In this document: positions 1-9,613 of the stretch, piece by piece
Position numbering within the stretch: position 1 is the first letter of the stretch
Layout: each line of letters opens with the position of its first letter
Source of the DNA: Bacteroidaceae bacterium
Lineage (GTDB): Bacteria > Bacteroidota > Bacteroidia > Bacteroidales > Bacteroidaceae
Assembly: GCA_017429945.1 (NCBI GenBank)
Contig: JAFRNY010000063.1
Span: forward strand, 41,358 to 105,357
DNA: 64,000 nucleotides
Reading direction: 5' to 3'
Translations under genes and position numbers: made by a program
The notes under the pieces: generated by a model
Told to the model about the DNA's origin: nothing
Databases searched by the model: none
The model's input: only the letters and a program-made list of their open reading frames with translations

Positions 1-1785
1 TCGATCATCGTGCAGGTGATGGGCGAAGTGGTGATGCCAGGCAGCTACACACTGAGCAGCCTCTCTTCAGCTTTCAATGCCCTGTACGCCGCAGGCGGTA
101 TCAGCGATGTCGGTACGCTGCGCGACATCAAGGTCTATCGTAGTGGTAGGCAGATTGCTACCATCGACGTCTACGACTACCTCATCCACGGAAACTCTCG
201 CGGCGACGTGCGCCTGCAGGATAACGATGTCATTATCGTAGGTCCCTACGATTGTCTCGTTGAAGTCCGCGGTAAGGTCAAGCGTCCGATGTTCTATGAA
301 ATGAAATCCAACGAGAGCGTGCAGCGCCTGCTCGAATACTGCGGCGGTTTCTCCGGCGATGCCTTCACCAAGAGCGTGCGCCTCATCCGTAAGAAGGGCG
401 AGGAGTACAGCATTCATAATATCGAGGAATTCGACATGAACGGCTTCACGCTCGCCGACGGCGACTCGCTGTTTGTCGACAGCGTAATCCCCCGCTTCCG
501 CAATATGGTGGAGGTGCGCGGAGCTGTGATGCACCCGGGTATGTTCCAGATGGACGGCAGCATACAGACCGTGCGCGACCTCTTGAAAGCCGCAGGCGGC
601 CTGCGCGAGGATGCCTTCACCGAACGCGCCGTCATGCACCGCGAGAAAGAAGACCTCACGCTCGAAAACGTTGCCGTTGATATCAAGGGTATTGTTGATG
701 GCAATAGCACCGACGTAGCCCTGCGTAAGAACGACGTTCTCTTCATACCGTCGCAAGTGGATATGAACGGCGAGCGCACATTGCGTATCAATGGCGAAGT
801 GAACTACCCTGGCTACTACGAATATGCAGACAACACCACCATCAAAGACCTCATCCTCCAGGCCGGCGGCCTCACGCGTGCGGCCTCCACAGCCAAAATC
901 GACGTCTTCCGTCGAAACTACGTCCCTGATGCCGATCAGACATCAATGGAATTGGCCGAAATCTTCACGTTCAATCTTGCTAACGGATTCATAATCGAGG
1001 ATACGGCATTCGTGCTACAACCATTCGATGAAGTGCAGGTGCGTAAGAGTCCCAACTATGCCGAGCAGCAGAACGTGCGCATCAGTGGCGCCGTGAACTT
1101 CGAAGGCGAATACGCCATGACCTCGCGTGAGTTCCGCATCTCAGACCTCGTTAAGATTGCCGGCGGCCTCTCAAAAGTAGGGTATGCCAAGGGCGCCCGC
1201 CTCATCCGCCAGATGACACAGGAAGAGCGCGAGCAGCGCGAGTCAGCACTCCGTGCTTCGCAAATCGCCCTCTATGAGCAAGCTCTCGACTCCGACAAAG
1301 ACTTCGATATGGCCCGTGCCGACTCTCTGCTCGACATGAAAATGAACCTCGGCAACTACTACAACGTAGCCATTAACCTCGATGAGGCTATTGCTCATCC
1401 AGGTTCGATAGACGACGTAGTCCTTCGTGCCAACGACCAGCTCGTAGTGCCCCAGCTCTCCAACACCGTCAAGATCTCGGGTGAGGTAATGTACCCCATC
1501 TCCGTAGGTTATAAGAAAGGCGCCTCCCTCGGCTACTACATCAACCAGGCCGGTGGCTATGGCAACCGTGCTGGTAAGAAACAGACCTACGCCATCTACA
1601 TGAACGGCTCTGTCGACAAACTCGGTCGCCGGGCGTCGGGAAAGCATATTGAACCTGGAACTGAGATCGTTGTCCCGACGAAGAAGAAGAAAGAAGGAAT
1701 GTCCACAGCCGAGATCACCGTCCTCGGCACCTCCGCCGCCTCGCTAACAACAATGGTTGTTGCACTAATAAATCTTTTGAAATAA
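1..1785 (+). CDS. Multi-SLBB polysaccharide export protein, 5' end missing
   Basis: The frame is open from base 1, so the N-terminus (expected signal peptide and Poly_export domain) lies outside the window. The visible ~594 residues contain about six SLBB-type repeats, each marked by G-x-V-x-x-P-G-x-Y/F followed by a hydrophobic stretch and A-G-G (roughly residues 1-80, 82-155, 168-245, 258-345, 358-470 and 483-555). A hydrophobic segment ends the protein (about 568-590), preceded by a KKKKE stretch. SLBB proteins of the Wza/capsule class form or cap the outer-membrane channel for exopolysaccharide. The next gene, a Wzz-like protein, starts 5 bases later, so they are surely co-transcribed. 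GC content resembles the chromosome more than the AT-rich genes that follow. Family call is firm; the substrate is unknown. Confidence 0.9.
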   Translation, partial: SIIVQVMGEVVMPGSYTLSSLSSAFNALYAAGGISDVGTLRDIKVYRSGRQIATIDVYDYLIHGNSRGDVRLQDNDVIIVGPYDCLVEVRGKVKRPMFYEMKSNESVQRLLEYCGGFSGDAFTKSVRLIRKKGEEYSIHNIEEFDMNGFTLADGDSLFVDSVIPRFRNMVEVRGAVMHPGMFQMDGSIQTVRDLLKAAGGLREDAFTERAVMHREKEDLTLENVAVDIKGIVDGNSTDVALRKNDVLFIPSQVDMNGERTLRINGEVNYPGYYEYADNTTIKDLILQAGGLTRAASTAKIDVFRRNYVPDADQTSMELAEIFTFNLANGFIIEDTAFVLQPFDEVQVRKSPNYAEQQNVRISGAVNFEGEYAMTSREFRISDLVKIAGGLSKVGYAKGARLIRQMTQEEREQRESALRASQIALYEQALDSDKDFDMARADSLLDMKMNLGNYYNVAINLDEAIAHPGSIDDVVLRANDQLVVPQLSNTVKISGEVMYPISVGYKKGASLGYYINQAGGYGNRAGKKQTYAIYMNGSVDKLGRRASGKHIEPGTEIVVPTKKKKEGMSTAEITVLGTSAASLTTMVVALINLLK

Positions 1786-1790
1786 TTAGT

Positions 1791-2864
1791 ATGGAAGAGA
1801 ATAATAAAAATCAAAAGGTAATAGACCTTGGAGTGTTAGTTCGCAGGCTTTATGCTGACAAGAAATTGTTTGTGAAGCCATTGGGCATCGTATTTGTCCT
1901 GTCATGTGTATACATCTTCAGTCTTCCGCGATACTACCGTTCAGAAGTGAAGTTGGCACCAGAATTGGAGGGCTCTTTAGCCGATGGCGCCTTGGGCAAC
2001 ATAGCATCTTCATTTGGTATGGACTTAGGGGCTATGACAACAAGTGACGCAATCTCACCAGATTTATATCCAGAACTGTTGGGCACAAATGACTTCGTCA
2101 CGTTACTTTTCCCAATAACCGTTGAGGATGCCAAAGGTGAGCTGAAAACGACTTACTACAATTATCTCGATAAGCATCAGAAGCATGCTTGGTGGGCTCC
2201 AATCCGCAGTTTCCTTTTGGGGTGGATGTCGAACAGCGGCGATCCAAACGAGCCTTTAGCTGCGGGTGGTAAGGTAAAGGGTGATAACTCAATCGACCCT
2301 TTGAATCTGACCCGAAGACAAAACAAGATTGCATCATCTGTGAAGAATAAAATAACGTGTTCTGTTGATAGAAAAACGAATCTTGTGACAATCGGCGTTA
2401 CTGATCAGGATAAGCGCATTTGCGCCATCGTAGCAGATTCGATTCGCCTCTTGCTTCAAGAATTCATCATTGACTATCGTACGAAGAAGTCTCGTGTTGA
2501 TGTAGACTATTTCCGTGCACTGACCACTGAAGCAAGAGCCGAATACGAAGAAGCCAGCCGCCGTTATGCCAAGTTCGTTGATGCAAACCGTAATACGATA
2601 TTGCAATCAGCTTTGACACATCGGGATGACCTTGAGAACGATATGCAGATAAAGTTAAATAACTATACTGCATACAACACTCAGTTGCAGGCTGCTATAG
2701 CTAAACTCCAGCAGCGCACACCTTCATTCACGCTGCTTCAAGGTGCGGCCGTACCAGATAGACCGGCAGGTCCCAAACGCATGATTTTCGTAGCAATCAT
2801 GATGATCCTGGCTACAATAGGTACCTCTCTTTATATTCTTCGTGACTTAATTTTCAATGAATAA
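1791..2864 (+). CDS. Wzz-type chain-length determinant without kinase domain
   Basis: The 357-residue protein has the classic Wzz topology: a short cytosolic N-terminus, a first membrane helix at about 28-46 ending in LPRYYRSEV, a long periplasmic region with a coiled coil at about 235-310, and a second helix at about 332-350 preceded by the Pro-rich stretch VPDRPAGPKR typical of the family. No Walker motifs follow the second helix, so it is a kinase-less polysaccharide co-polymerase. Such proteins sit in the inner membrane and set polymer length together with Wzy. It lies between the SLBB exporter and the EpsG-like polymerase. The window also encodes a second, kinase-fused co-polymerase at 16818-19256, so the two may serve different polymers. 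Confidence 0.88.
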   Translation: MEENNKNQKVIDLGVLVRRLYADKKLFVKPLGIVFVLSCVYIFSLPRYYRSEVKLAPELEGSLADGALGNIASSFGMDLGAMTTSDAISPDLYPELLGTNDFVTLLFPITVEDAKGELKTTYYNYLDKHQKHAWWAPIRSFLLGWMSNSGDPNEPLAAGGKVKGDNSIDPLNLTRRQNKIASSVKNKITCSVDRKTNLVTIGVTDQDKRICAIVADSIRLLLQEFIIDYRTKKSRVDVDYFRALTTEARAEYEEASRRYAKFVDANRNTILQSALTHRDDLENDMQIKLNNYTAYNTQLQAAIAKLQQRTPSFTLLQGAAVPDRPAGPKRMIFVAIMMILATIGTSLYILRDLIFNE

Positions 2865-2895
2865 TAGTTTTATTAGGGAAAAGTAAAGTCATATA

Positions 2896-3945
2896 ATGGC
2901 GACAGTTATCTCTGTCATAATTCTTTTCTGTATCGTAGCTATATTGCCGCTGATAGAGAAATATATGGGCAAGCTAAAACTCCCCATATATATTATCGTA
3001 GGCCTAATTATGATTCTTGTGGCTGGCTTCCGTGAGGTGGGAGCTGACCCCGACTCAAACAGCTATGATGAAGCCTATCGGAACTACTACTCAAGGTCCA
3101 GCGAATTCACAAAAGAACCCACGTTCATTTGGATGTCTGCAGCCTTGAATCAGGTTACGTCAGATGTCCATGCATTATTTTTGGCTTATGCATTCTTGGC
3201 AGTGGTGATGCATTTTGTAGCGTTCAGAAAGCTGTCCGAACTGTGGTTTTTACCCGTGCTGGTGTATGCGAGCTTTTATTTCGAGATGCACGAGATGATT
3301 CAGATAAGAACAGGGGTGCTTTCAGGCCTGTTTATGTTAGCCATAAAACCTATGGCAGAACGACGATGGTTGACGGCATTACTACTCATTCTTATTGGTA
3401 CAACATTTCATGTATCTGGTTTGGCCCTTCTTCCATTGCTTTTCTTGACAAATAAGCCTATGGGCAAGATGTCAAAGTGGATATGGGGTATGGTTATTCC
3501 TATCGGTTATATTGTTTATTTTATGGGGATGGCCGTTACCATGTATATTGACATTCCGTTTATTGGTGAAAAGTTAATGGAGTATCAAAGTGGTGATGAA
3601 AAGGGTCAGGGCATTGTCAATGTTTACGCATTTAACTATATCCAGCTGTTTTCAATCTTAGCATTCTACTATCTTTTGTATTTTTATGACACTGTAGCAG
3701 CTCACAACAAATATTTTCCTCTGATGATGAAGATTTTTGCTATAGGCACTGCCATCTATGCAGGCTTCTCATTCTTCCCAGTTGTCGGCGACCGCATCGG
3801 TTATCAGATAAAGATGGTCAACATAATCCTTTATGCCAATATCTACTACACGTTGCGTCCAAAGTGGGCGGGTATACTGGCCGTCTTCTTAGTGTGCTGT
3901 GTGCATATGTATTATATCACTATCTATACCTTCTTCTGGACATGA
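2896..3945 (+). CDS. EpsG-family / Wzy-like polysaccharide polymerase
   Basis: This 349-residue integral membrane protein has about ten hydrophobic segments and the early motif GFREVGADPDSNSYDEAY, which matches the EpsG family signature (R-x-x-G-x-D...Y). EpsG proteins are the likely polymerases of Wzy-type exopolysaccharide systems in Firmicutes and Bacteroidetes. The position between Wzz and a Wzx-like flippase supports that role. The stop codon overlaps the flippase start (ATGA), which implies translational coupling. Membrane polymerases vary widely in sequence, so the exact linkage it forms cannot be inferred. Confidence 0.82.
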   Translation: MATVISVIILFCIVAILPLIEKYMGKLKLPIYIIVGLIMILVAGFREVGADPDSNSYDEAYRNYYSRSSEFTKEPTFIWMSAALNQVTSDVHALFLAYAFLAVVMHFVAFRKLSELWFLPVLVYASFYFEMHEMIQIRTGVLSGLFMLAIKPMAERRWLTALLLILIGTTFHVSGLALLPLLFLTNKPMGKMSKWIWGMVIPIGYIVYFMGMAVTMYIDIPFIGEKLMEYQSGDEKGQGIVNVYAFNYIQLFSILAFYYLLYFYDTVAAHNKYFPLMMKIFAIGTAIYAGFSFFPVVGDRIGYQIKMVNIILYANIYYTLRPKWAGILAVFLVCCVHMYYITIYTFFWT

Positions 3946-5510
3946 ACGGGGAAACATCAGTAGAAAAGAAATCTGTAGGTCATCGTGTGGCTTCAAACAC
4001 GGTGCTACTATTCCTTCGGATGTTTATCCTGACGCTTATTAATCTCTATGCCGTCAGGCTCCAAGTTCGAGGGCTGGGTGATGAGGACTATGGCATCTTC
4101 ACTGCAATAGCTGGTGTCGTTATGACTGCAAGTGTGTTCAATAGCGTTCTTGCAGTAGCTCTCCAACGTTTTTTCTCCTTTTCCATGGGGCGGAATGAAG
4201 AGTCCAAGCTGCAGGATATTTACTCATGTAGCATAAACCTTGTTATATATGCTACAGTGGTGATCCTTCTTCTGTTGGAGACAATAGGTCTATGGCTGGT
4301 ATATACAAAACTCTCAATTCCTGAACCGCGTTTCAGCACAGCTCTTGTTGTCTATCAGGTATCTGTGGTAATGCTGATATTGTCTTTCTTCCATGTTCCT
4401 TTCATGTCGGCCGTCTTTGCCCATGAGGATATGGGGGTGTATACGCTCCTCTCAACGATAGAATGTCTTTTGAAATTTATTGCCGCTTATGTCATTGGCA
4501 ATGTTCTCGTGGACCGTCTTGCACTCTATTCTTTTTGTATGATGGGAACATCTCTGATTGTGTTCATCATGTATTTCGCTGTTGCTCATCATCGTTACCC
4601 AGAGTGCAGGTATCGTAAGCCTCGCGACAAAAAGTTATATAGAGAATTGCTGTCGTTTGCAGGCTGGTCGCTTCTCGGCACAGTTGCAAATATGTGTATC
4701 ATTCAGGGTAATACCCTGTTGCTGAACATTTTCTTCGGATCGATAGTGACTGCAGCTTTCGGTATATCTATTAATATTTATAATGCTTTCAACTCGCTAT
4801 GCAACAGCATGGTGCTGGCTTTTCGTCCTCCAATGATCAAGGCTTATGCAGATCGGCAATATGACAATCTTTATACATTATTCTGTGCAAGCAATAAGTT
4901 CCTTATATATATGCTTGTAGCGATAGCTATACCTATAGTCGGAGAAATGGATACCATACTGTCTTTGTGGCTTGGAACCTATAGTCCTGAAACGCTAACC
5001 TTTGCTAGACTCACCATTCTCTACATCATTATCATCGCAATCCACAATCCTATTACTATAATTATTCAGGCAACAGGACACATAAAACGTTACCATCTAA
5101 CGGTCGAGACTTTCACACTCTTGTGTCTTCCATTAACCTGGCTCTTTTTCAGAGCAGGCTATCTTGCAGAATCTGCCTTTTATTCAATGGTAATAACTTG
5201 CGTCTTTGCCCATTTCATTCGCATTATTCTTCTCAGAAAAGAATTTTCAGCATTTTCAATATCACAATATTTCTTGTCAATCATATTTCCTGCTTCAATT
5301 GTTGCAGTCATATCAGGCGCAACTTTCTTACTTACGATATATAAATTTGAACCTTCTGTTTTTAGAATGTTGTCTTCGTTCGCTTTCATTCCTATGCTGA
5401 CGTTGTCGTTCGCTTATCTAGGTGGAACTACAGCGCATGAAAAGACCATTATACGCGAAATGGCAGCTCGACTTTTTTCGAAAGTAAAACGGTCAGTATC
5501 TCATAAGTAA
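3942..5510 (+). CDS. Wzx-like lipid-linked oligosaccharide flippase (MATE/MVF superfamily)
   Basis: The chosen start at 3942 overlaps the upstream stop by four bases (ATGA) and gives 522 residues; an in-frame upstream ATG at 3864 would run deep into the polymerase gene and is rejected. The protein has 12-14 hydrophobic segments. The N-terminal stretch (VASNTVLLFLRMFILTLINL, then YAVRLQ...LGDEDYGIF) is characteristic of Bacteroidetes lipopolysaccharide biosynthesis proteins of the polysaccharide-synthesis/MVF superfamily. Its role would be moving undecaprenyl-linked repeat units across the inner membrane for the neighbouring polymerase. The coding sequence is distinctly AT-rich, fitting a variable polysaccharide cassette. 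Specificity is unknown. Confidence 0.87.
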   Translation: MNGETSVEKKSVGHRVASNTVLLFLRMFILTLINLYAVRLQVRGLGDEDYGIFTAIAGVVMTASVFNSVLAVALQRFFSFSMGRNEESKLQDIYSCSINLVIYATVVILLLLETIGLWLVYTKLSIPEPRFSTALVVYQVSVVMLILSFFHVPFMSAVFAHEDMGVYTLLSTIECLLKFIAAYVIGNVLVDRLALYSFCMMGTSLIVFIMYFAVAHHRYPECRYRKPRDKKLYRELLSFAGWSLLGTVANMCIIQGNTLLLNIFFGSIVTAAFGISINIYNAFNSLCNSMVLAFRPPMIKAYADRQYDNLYTLFCASNKFLIYMLVAIAIPIVGEMDTILSLWLGTYSPETLTFARLTILYIIIIAIHNPITIIIQATGHIKRYHLTVETFTLLCLPLTWLFFRAGYLAESAFYSMVITCVFAHFIRIILLRKEFSAFSISQYFLSIIFPASIVAVISGATFLLTIYKFEPSVFRMLSSFAFIPMLTLSFAYLGGTTAHEKTIIREMAARLFSKVKRSVSHK

Positions 5511-5521
5511 AGATATACTCG

Positions 5522-6679
5522 ATGAACAACATAATCAAGCAATTTAAAGCATTTTGTGTGCTCATGCTTACTCTCTTACCCTTGAGAGCCGAGATTCCAA
5601 TAGTTGCTTTTGGAAGTATCCCTATAGAGCAGTCTACAGCTAAACGGTTTGATGAATTCCGGGAAGCGGGTTTCGACATCAGTATTCACCCATTTTGGGG
5701 CTCATCAGTCAATGATATACTGCGCGTGCTGGATGAAGCCCAAAAAAGTGGCGTGCGCCTGCTTGTTGGTAGTAATCTGCTTTCCTCCGACTATTGGAAA
5801 CTAATCTCTGCTATCAAGAATCATCCTGCGCTTTATGGCTATTATCTTCGTGACGAGCCTATGCAAAGCGATATTGATGTGCTGTCTCGGGTGCATAATA
5901 ACATTCGGGCTGCAGACCAGAGTCATATATGCTATCTCAACCTTTTGCCTAATTACGGCCTCTCGACTTCCTATGAGCAATATTTAAGATTGGCATCAGA
6001 GATGTCACTGTCGGTGATTTCTTTTGATCATTATCCTATAACCACTTCAGGTATACGAACAACGTGGTATGAGAACCTTGAGCTGATACGACAGGAGAGT
6101 AAACGGACAAATACTCCGTTTTGGGCATTTGTGCTTTCAACGCCACACTATCATTATCCTCAGCCTACACTCGCATCTCTTAGACTCCAGATATATTCCA
6201 ACCTGGCATATGGAGCAAGAGCCATACAGTACTTCACCTATTGGACACCTGAACCATACGATCGCTACGATTTCCATGATGGCCCCATTGATAATGCCGG
6301 AAACCGTACAAGGAACTATGACCTTGTAAGGAATATGAACTTGGAGTTGCGTAAAATACTTCCGCTTTTTGATAAAGCCAAGATATCCAGTGTATATCAT
6401 ATTGGAGATATACCCTATGGCACCAAAAGGATTAAACGAACGCCAGCGAATATAAGGAAAATAAAGATAGCTGGCGCACTGGGGGCCATAGTCTCAACAA
6501 TGAATACTATAGATTATACTTATATGGTACTCGTGAACAAAGATCTGAACAATACATTGAGAGTGGATATGAGTTTCCGTAAAGGCGTCGTGGAAATAAC
6601 AAAAGATCTAACGGAGAGGGATGTCAAAGACGTATATTACGTCAGTCCGGGAGACTTGTTGATATTCAGATTGGCATGA
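5522..6679 (+). CDS. Secreted TIM-barrel glycoside-hydrolase-like protein
   Basis: The 385-residue protein starts with a signal peptide (hydrophobic FCVLMLTLLPLRA, residues 11-23). The mature part looks like a (beta/alpha)8 glycosidase: the strand-end motif GYYLRDEPM places Asp111-Glu112-Pro113 where clan GH-A enzymes carry the acid/base Glu, followed by VISFDHYPI, FWAFVLS and an aromatic-rich loop (YFTYWTPEPYDRYDF). A small beta domain ends the protein. No family is assigned with certainty; similarity is to GH42/GH5-like barrels. It follows the flippase by 11 bases, so it belongs to the polysaccharide operon. A secreted hydrolase there could trim or release polymer, as PslG and similar enzymes do in other systems; that role is inferred. 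Confidence 0.6.
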   Translation: MNNIIKQFKAFCVLMLTLLPLRAEIPIVAFGSIPIEQSTAKRFDEFREAGFDISIHPFWGSSVNDILRVLDEAQKSGVRLLVGSNLLSSDYWKLISAIKNHPALYGYYLRDEPMQSDIDVLSRVHNNIRAADQSHICYLNLLPNYGLSTSYEQYLRLASEMSLSVISFDHYPITTSGIRTTWYENLELIRQESKRTNTPFWAFVLSTPHYHYPQPTLASLRLQIYSNLAYGARAIQYFTYWTPEPYDRYDFHDGPIDNAGNRTRNYDLVRNMNLELRKILPLFDKAKISSVYHIGDIPYGTKRIKRTPANIRKIKIAGALGAIVSTMNTIDYTYMVLVNKDLNNTLRVDMSFRKGVVEITKDLTERDVKDVYYVSPGDLLIFRLA

Positions 6680-6739
6680 AATATCATGCATTACTCAAAA
6701 AAGCGTCTTATTTATCCGCAAAGATTATGATTTTTTGAA

Positions 6740-6747
6740 TATCTTTG
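6740..6747 (+). promoter_or_regulatory. Promoter -7 box upstream of the WbsX gene
   Basis: TATCTTTG followed by CAC matches the Bacteroidetes TAnnTTTG element and lies 44 bases before the start codon, so the WbsX-GT-licD genes can be transcribed apart from the Wzx operon. Confidence 0.55.
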
Positions 6748-6791
6748 CACTCGAATAATTTAATCGTTTTAAGAATAATCAGATAAAAGCA

Positions 6792-7943
6792 ATGAAAGCA
6801 AGAATAATAGCAAACTATTTGCCTCAGTTTCACCCAATACCGGAAAATGATGTTTTCTGGGGACCTGGGTTTACCGAATGGACAAACGTGGCCAAGGCAC
6901 GGCCGTTGTTTAGAGGACATTACCAACCACGCATTCCGGCAGACCTGGGTTTTTACGATCTCCGTCTTCCTGAGACTCGGGAGCAACAAGCCGTGCTTGC
7001 ACGTGAGGCCGGAGTTGAAGGGTTCTGCTATTGGCATTACTGGTTCGGGAACGGGCGCCGCCTACTGAATCGTCCTTTCGACGAGGTGGTTGCTAGTGGG
7101 AAACCCGACTTCCCGTTCTGTTTGGCTTGGGCAAACCACGATTGGAAAACTGCAACTTGGAAAAAGGGTATTAAGGATGGGATGATCGCCGAGCAACTTT
7201 ATCTTGGCGAAGAAGATAATCGGCAACACTTTATGACGATGCTTCCAGCCTTTAAGGATAAACGTTACATCCGTGTTGACGGGAATCTTCTGTTCGTTAT
7301 TTATGACCCTTATCGTTTCGTACACGTTGAGGATTTTTTGGCTTGTTGGCGTCGGCTTGCACGTGAGCACGGACTTGGTGATTTCCATTTCGTGGCGATG
7401 TGTAACTCAACAAATACTAGGGTACGCCTTGCAGAGGGTGGGGTAGGTCAAGGGCGTGTGTTGCCTGATTTAAAGAGCAGTGCCAAGGTCTATCAGGGGT
7501 TCCTTGATATGGGTTTTGATGCTGTTAACTCCTTTGGCAAGTCCAGGGCAGAGATGCTGGTTTCAGGAACTTATAAACGGGCTTTGCTGTTTAAGCTTCA
7601 TGAGCATTTCTCATTTCTTCCAGCTTTGAAGTATGACTACGCCAAAGTGACGCCATTCTTCTTTGCTCCTGAGGATGCCTGGGAAAACGTGTACCCTTCT
7701 ATAATGCCATGTTGGGATCGTACTCCACGGACAGGGGATCAAGAGGGCGTTTATATTAATTCTACTCCAGACAATTTCCGTCGTCATATAGAAGATGCAT
7801 TAAGAGTAATAGGGAACAAGTCCGAACAACATCGTATCCTATTCCTGCGCTCATGGAATGAATGGGCCGAGGGAAACTATGTTGAGCCTGATGAGAAATA
7901 TGGTCACGGCTTCCTTGATGCTCTTCGCGATGCGATCGTATAG
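6792..7943 (+). CDS. WbsX family protein (GH99-like polysaccharide synthesis protein)
   Basis: The protein (383 residues) opens with ARIIANYLPQFHPIPEND followed by FWGPGFTEWTNVAKA, the hallmark of WbsX/Glyco_tran_WbsX proteins. It also has the family's PFCLAWANHDW and the C-terminal FLRSWNEWAEGNYVEPD motif. These proteins have a GH99-like barrel and sit in O-antigen and capsule clusters, where they are annotated as glycosyltransferases or hydrolases; the biochemical activity is not settled. A TAnnTTTG promoter box lies in the 112-base gap upstream, so this gene may begin a second transcription unit within the locus. Confidence 0.88.
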   Translation: MKARIIANYLPQFHPIPENDVFWGPGFTEWTNVAKARPLFRGHYQPRIPADLGFYDLRLPETREQQAVLAREAGVEGFCYWHYWFGNGRRLLNRPFDEVVASGKPDFPFCLAWANHDWKTATWKKGIKDGMIAEQLYLGEEDNRQHFMTMLPAFKDKRYIRVDGNLLFVIYDPYRFVHVEDFLACWRRLAREHGLGDFHFVAMCNSTNTRVRLAEGGVGQGRVLPDLKSSAKVYQGFLDMGFDAVNSFGKSRAEMLVSGTYKRALLFKLHEHFSFLPALKYDYAKVTPFFFAPEDAWENVYPSIMPCWDRTPRTGDQEGVYINSTPDNFRRHIEDALRVIGNKSEQHRILFLRSWNEWAEGNYVEPDEKYGHGFLDALRDAIV

Positions 7944-7970
7944 TTCTCAGCATATTAATTAATTATCTTT

Positions 7971-8894
7971 ATGTATAGTGTTCCAATTCTTTTTATAATA
8001 TTCAATCGCAAGGAAGTAGCCTTGCGCTCGTTTGAGAGTATAAGGTTGGTGAAGCCTGCTAAGTTATATATAGCTGGCGACGGGCCTCGGAATAATGTTG
8101 AGGGTGAGTCCAAATGCGTAGAGGAAACTCGTCAAGCCGTATTGGACAGAGTGGATTGGGATTGTGAATTACGTACTCTGTTCCAGCCTCTTAATCTTGG
8201 ATGTGGGAAGGGCGTGTTCACGGCAATCGACTGGCTTTTTAAGAATGAGGATACAGGAATTATCATTGAGGACGATTGCGTACTTCAGCACTCATTCTAT
8301 AGGTTCGCAGAAGAACTCTTGGAGAGATACAGTCATGATGAGCGCATAGGTATGATAGATGCTGCAAACTATCAAGCTGAGATACCGATACCTGATTCAT
8401 ATGGTTTCAGCCGATACAAATCAACAAATGGTTGGGCCTCGTGGCGCAGGGCATGGCAGCTGATGGACTTGAATATGGATTGGCGTAAAACAGCTTATGC
8501 AGGTTCGATTATTGCAAACATGGGTTATAGATCAAAGGATATAAAGTATTGGAAATACCGCATCAAGGCAATCGACCACAATGCTGTCTCTGCTTGGGAT
8601 TGGCAATGGTATTTCACTATGGCCGCTCACAACATGCTTGGTATATACCCATCGTGCAGCTTGCAAACGAATATAGGCTTTGGTAATGCAGCAACACATA
8701 CGACAGACATCTTCGTTCCTAAATATTACGAAACCCACTCTGAGATGGAGTTTCCACTTCGTCATCCTAAATATGTCGTACCGTTTGAGCCTTTTGAACT
8801 GAGGTCATACAATCGTAAAAACACAATCTATACAAACCTCATAAAATACATTCCTTTCTCCGTTAAGAGATTTTTAAAGAAGATAATACGTTAA
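7971..8894 (+). CDS. Glycosyltransferase, GNT-I/HlpA-like nucleotide-sugar transferase fold
   Basis: The 307-residue protein begins with VPILFIIFNRKEVALRSFES, a nucleotide-binding GT-A start. It continues with LNLGCGKGVFTAIDWLF and IIIEDDCVLQHSF, where the EDDC motif is the metal/nucleotide-sugar site of GNT-I-like and bacterial HlpA-like transferases, and later NGWASWRRAWQLMD and SAWDWQWYF. Related genes are common in Bacteroidetes capsule clusters. It probably adds one sugar to the repeat unit on the cytoplasmic face. Donor and acceptor cannot be read from sequence. It lies 27 bases after the WbsX gene and 10 bases before licD. Confidence 0.8.
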   Translation: MYSVPILFIIFNRKEVALRSFESIRLVKPAKLYIAGDGPRNNVEGESKCVEETRQAVLDRVDWDCELRTLFQPLNLGCGKGVFTAIDWLFKNEDTGIIIEDDCVLQHSFYRFAEELLERYSHDERIGMIDAANYQAEIPIPDSYGFSRYKSTNGWASWRRAWQLMDLNMDWRKTAYAGSIIANMGYRSKDIKYWKYRIKAIDHNAVSAWDWQWYFTMAAHNMLGIYPSCSLQTNIGFGNAATHTTDIFVPKYYETHSEMEFPLRHPKYVVPFEPFELRSYNRKNTIYTNLIKYIPFSVKRFLKKIIR

Positions 8895-8904
8895 CGATAG
8901 TCTA

Positions 8905-9606
8905 ATGAAGCAGAAAATAAATACTCCCCAAGGAGTCTACACATACACTTTCCATCCGCTTTTTGCTGGTATAAAACCTATTGATAAGGCAATCGCTCGA
9001 GAAAACCTATTCATCTTAAAGGATGTGTGCGATGAGGCCAATCTGAAGTTTATACTCTTTTATGGTACCTTACTCGGAGCTGTGCGCGAAAAAGACTTCA
9101 TAACTCACGACGAGGACATAGACATAGTTATGCGAAAGGAGGATAAAGATGCTTTCCTTTCAATGTTGTTCCGATTACGAGAACTAGGTTTTGAGGTAGC
9201 ACGTGAAGATGAAAGAGGTATACTTTCCATAATTCGCAAGGGAGAGTACATAGATATTTACTGGTATGAAACATATCTTCCAGACCAGAGACTGAAGTTC
9301 TGCAGCCGCAACATCTGCAAGCGTGATTACATAGACGATCTTACTCAGCTTGAATTTCATGGAAGACCATTTTACGTTCCACGAGAGTATGTGGCCTTCC
9401 TCGAATACTATTATGGCAAGAACTGGCAGACACCTGTCAAGCAGTTTGATTTTAAGATGTCGAAGTGGAAACTATGCAAACTCTATGTCTTGGCTTACCT
9501 AAAGTTGCTCTTACCGAAATGGATGATAGGTCGCGCTCTTAACGGCAAGACCGAACGCGAGCGGGCTGTATGGTTAAATCATCTTTATGAGGTGGAAACC
9601 TTTTGA
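8905..9606 (+). CDS. LicD family phosphotransferase
   Basis: The 233-residue protein carries the LicD signature: KFILFYGTLLGAVREKDFI followed directly by THDEDIDIVM, in which the G-T-L-L-G-x-x-R and D-x-D-x-D elements form the nucleotidyltransferase-fold active site. LicD proteins transfer phosphocholine or other phospho-substituents from CDP-activated donors onto glycans. The locus also carries a TagD-like cytidylyltransferase on the opposite strand only 7 bases away, which could provide a CDP-linked donor. The identity of the substituent is inference. Base composition is AT-rich, like the rest of the cassette. Confidence 0.88.
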   Translation: MKQKINTPQGVYTYTFHPLFAGIKPIDKAIARENLFILKDVCDEANLKFILFYGTLLGAVREKDFITHDEDIDIVMRKEDKDAFLSMLFRLRELGFEVAREDERGILSIIRKGEYIDIYWYETYLPDQRLKFCSRNICKRDYIDDLTQLEFHGRPFYVPREYVAFLEYYYGKNWQTPVKQFDFKMSKWKLCKLYVLAYLKLLLPKWMIGRALNGKTERERAVWLNHLYEVETF

Positions 9607-9613
9607 GTCCTCA

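Noticed and set aside
3864-3941. Upstream in-frame ATG for the flippase gene
   Set aside because: It would overlap the polymerase gene by 82 bases; the ATGA overlap start at 3942 is more natural.
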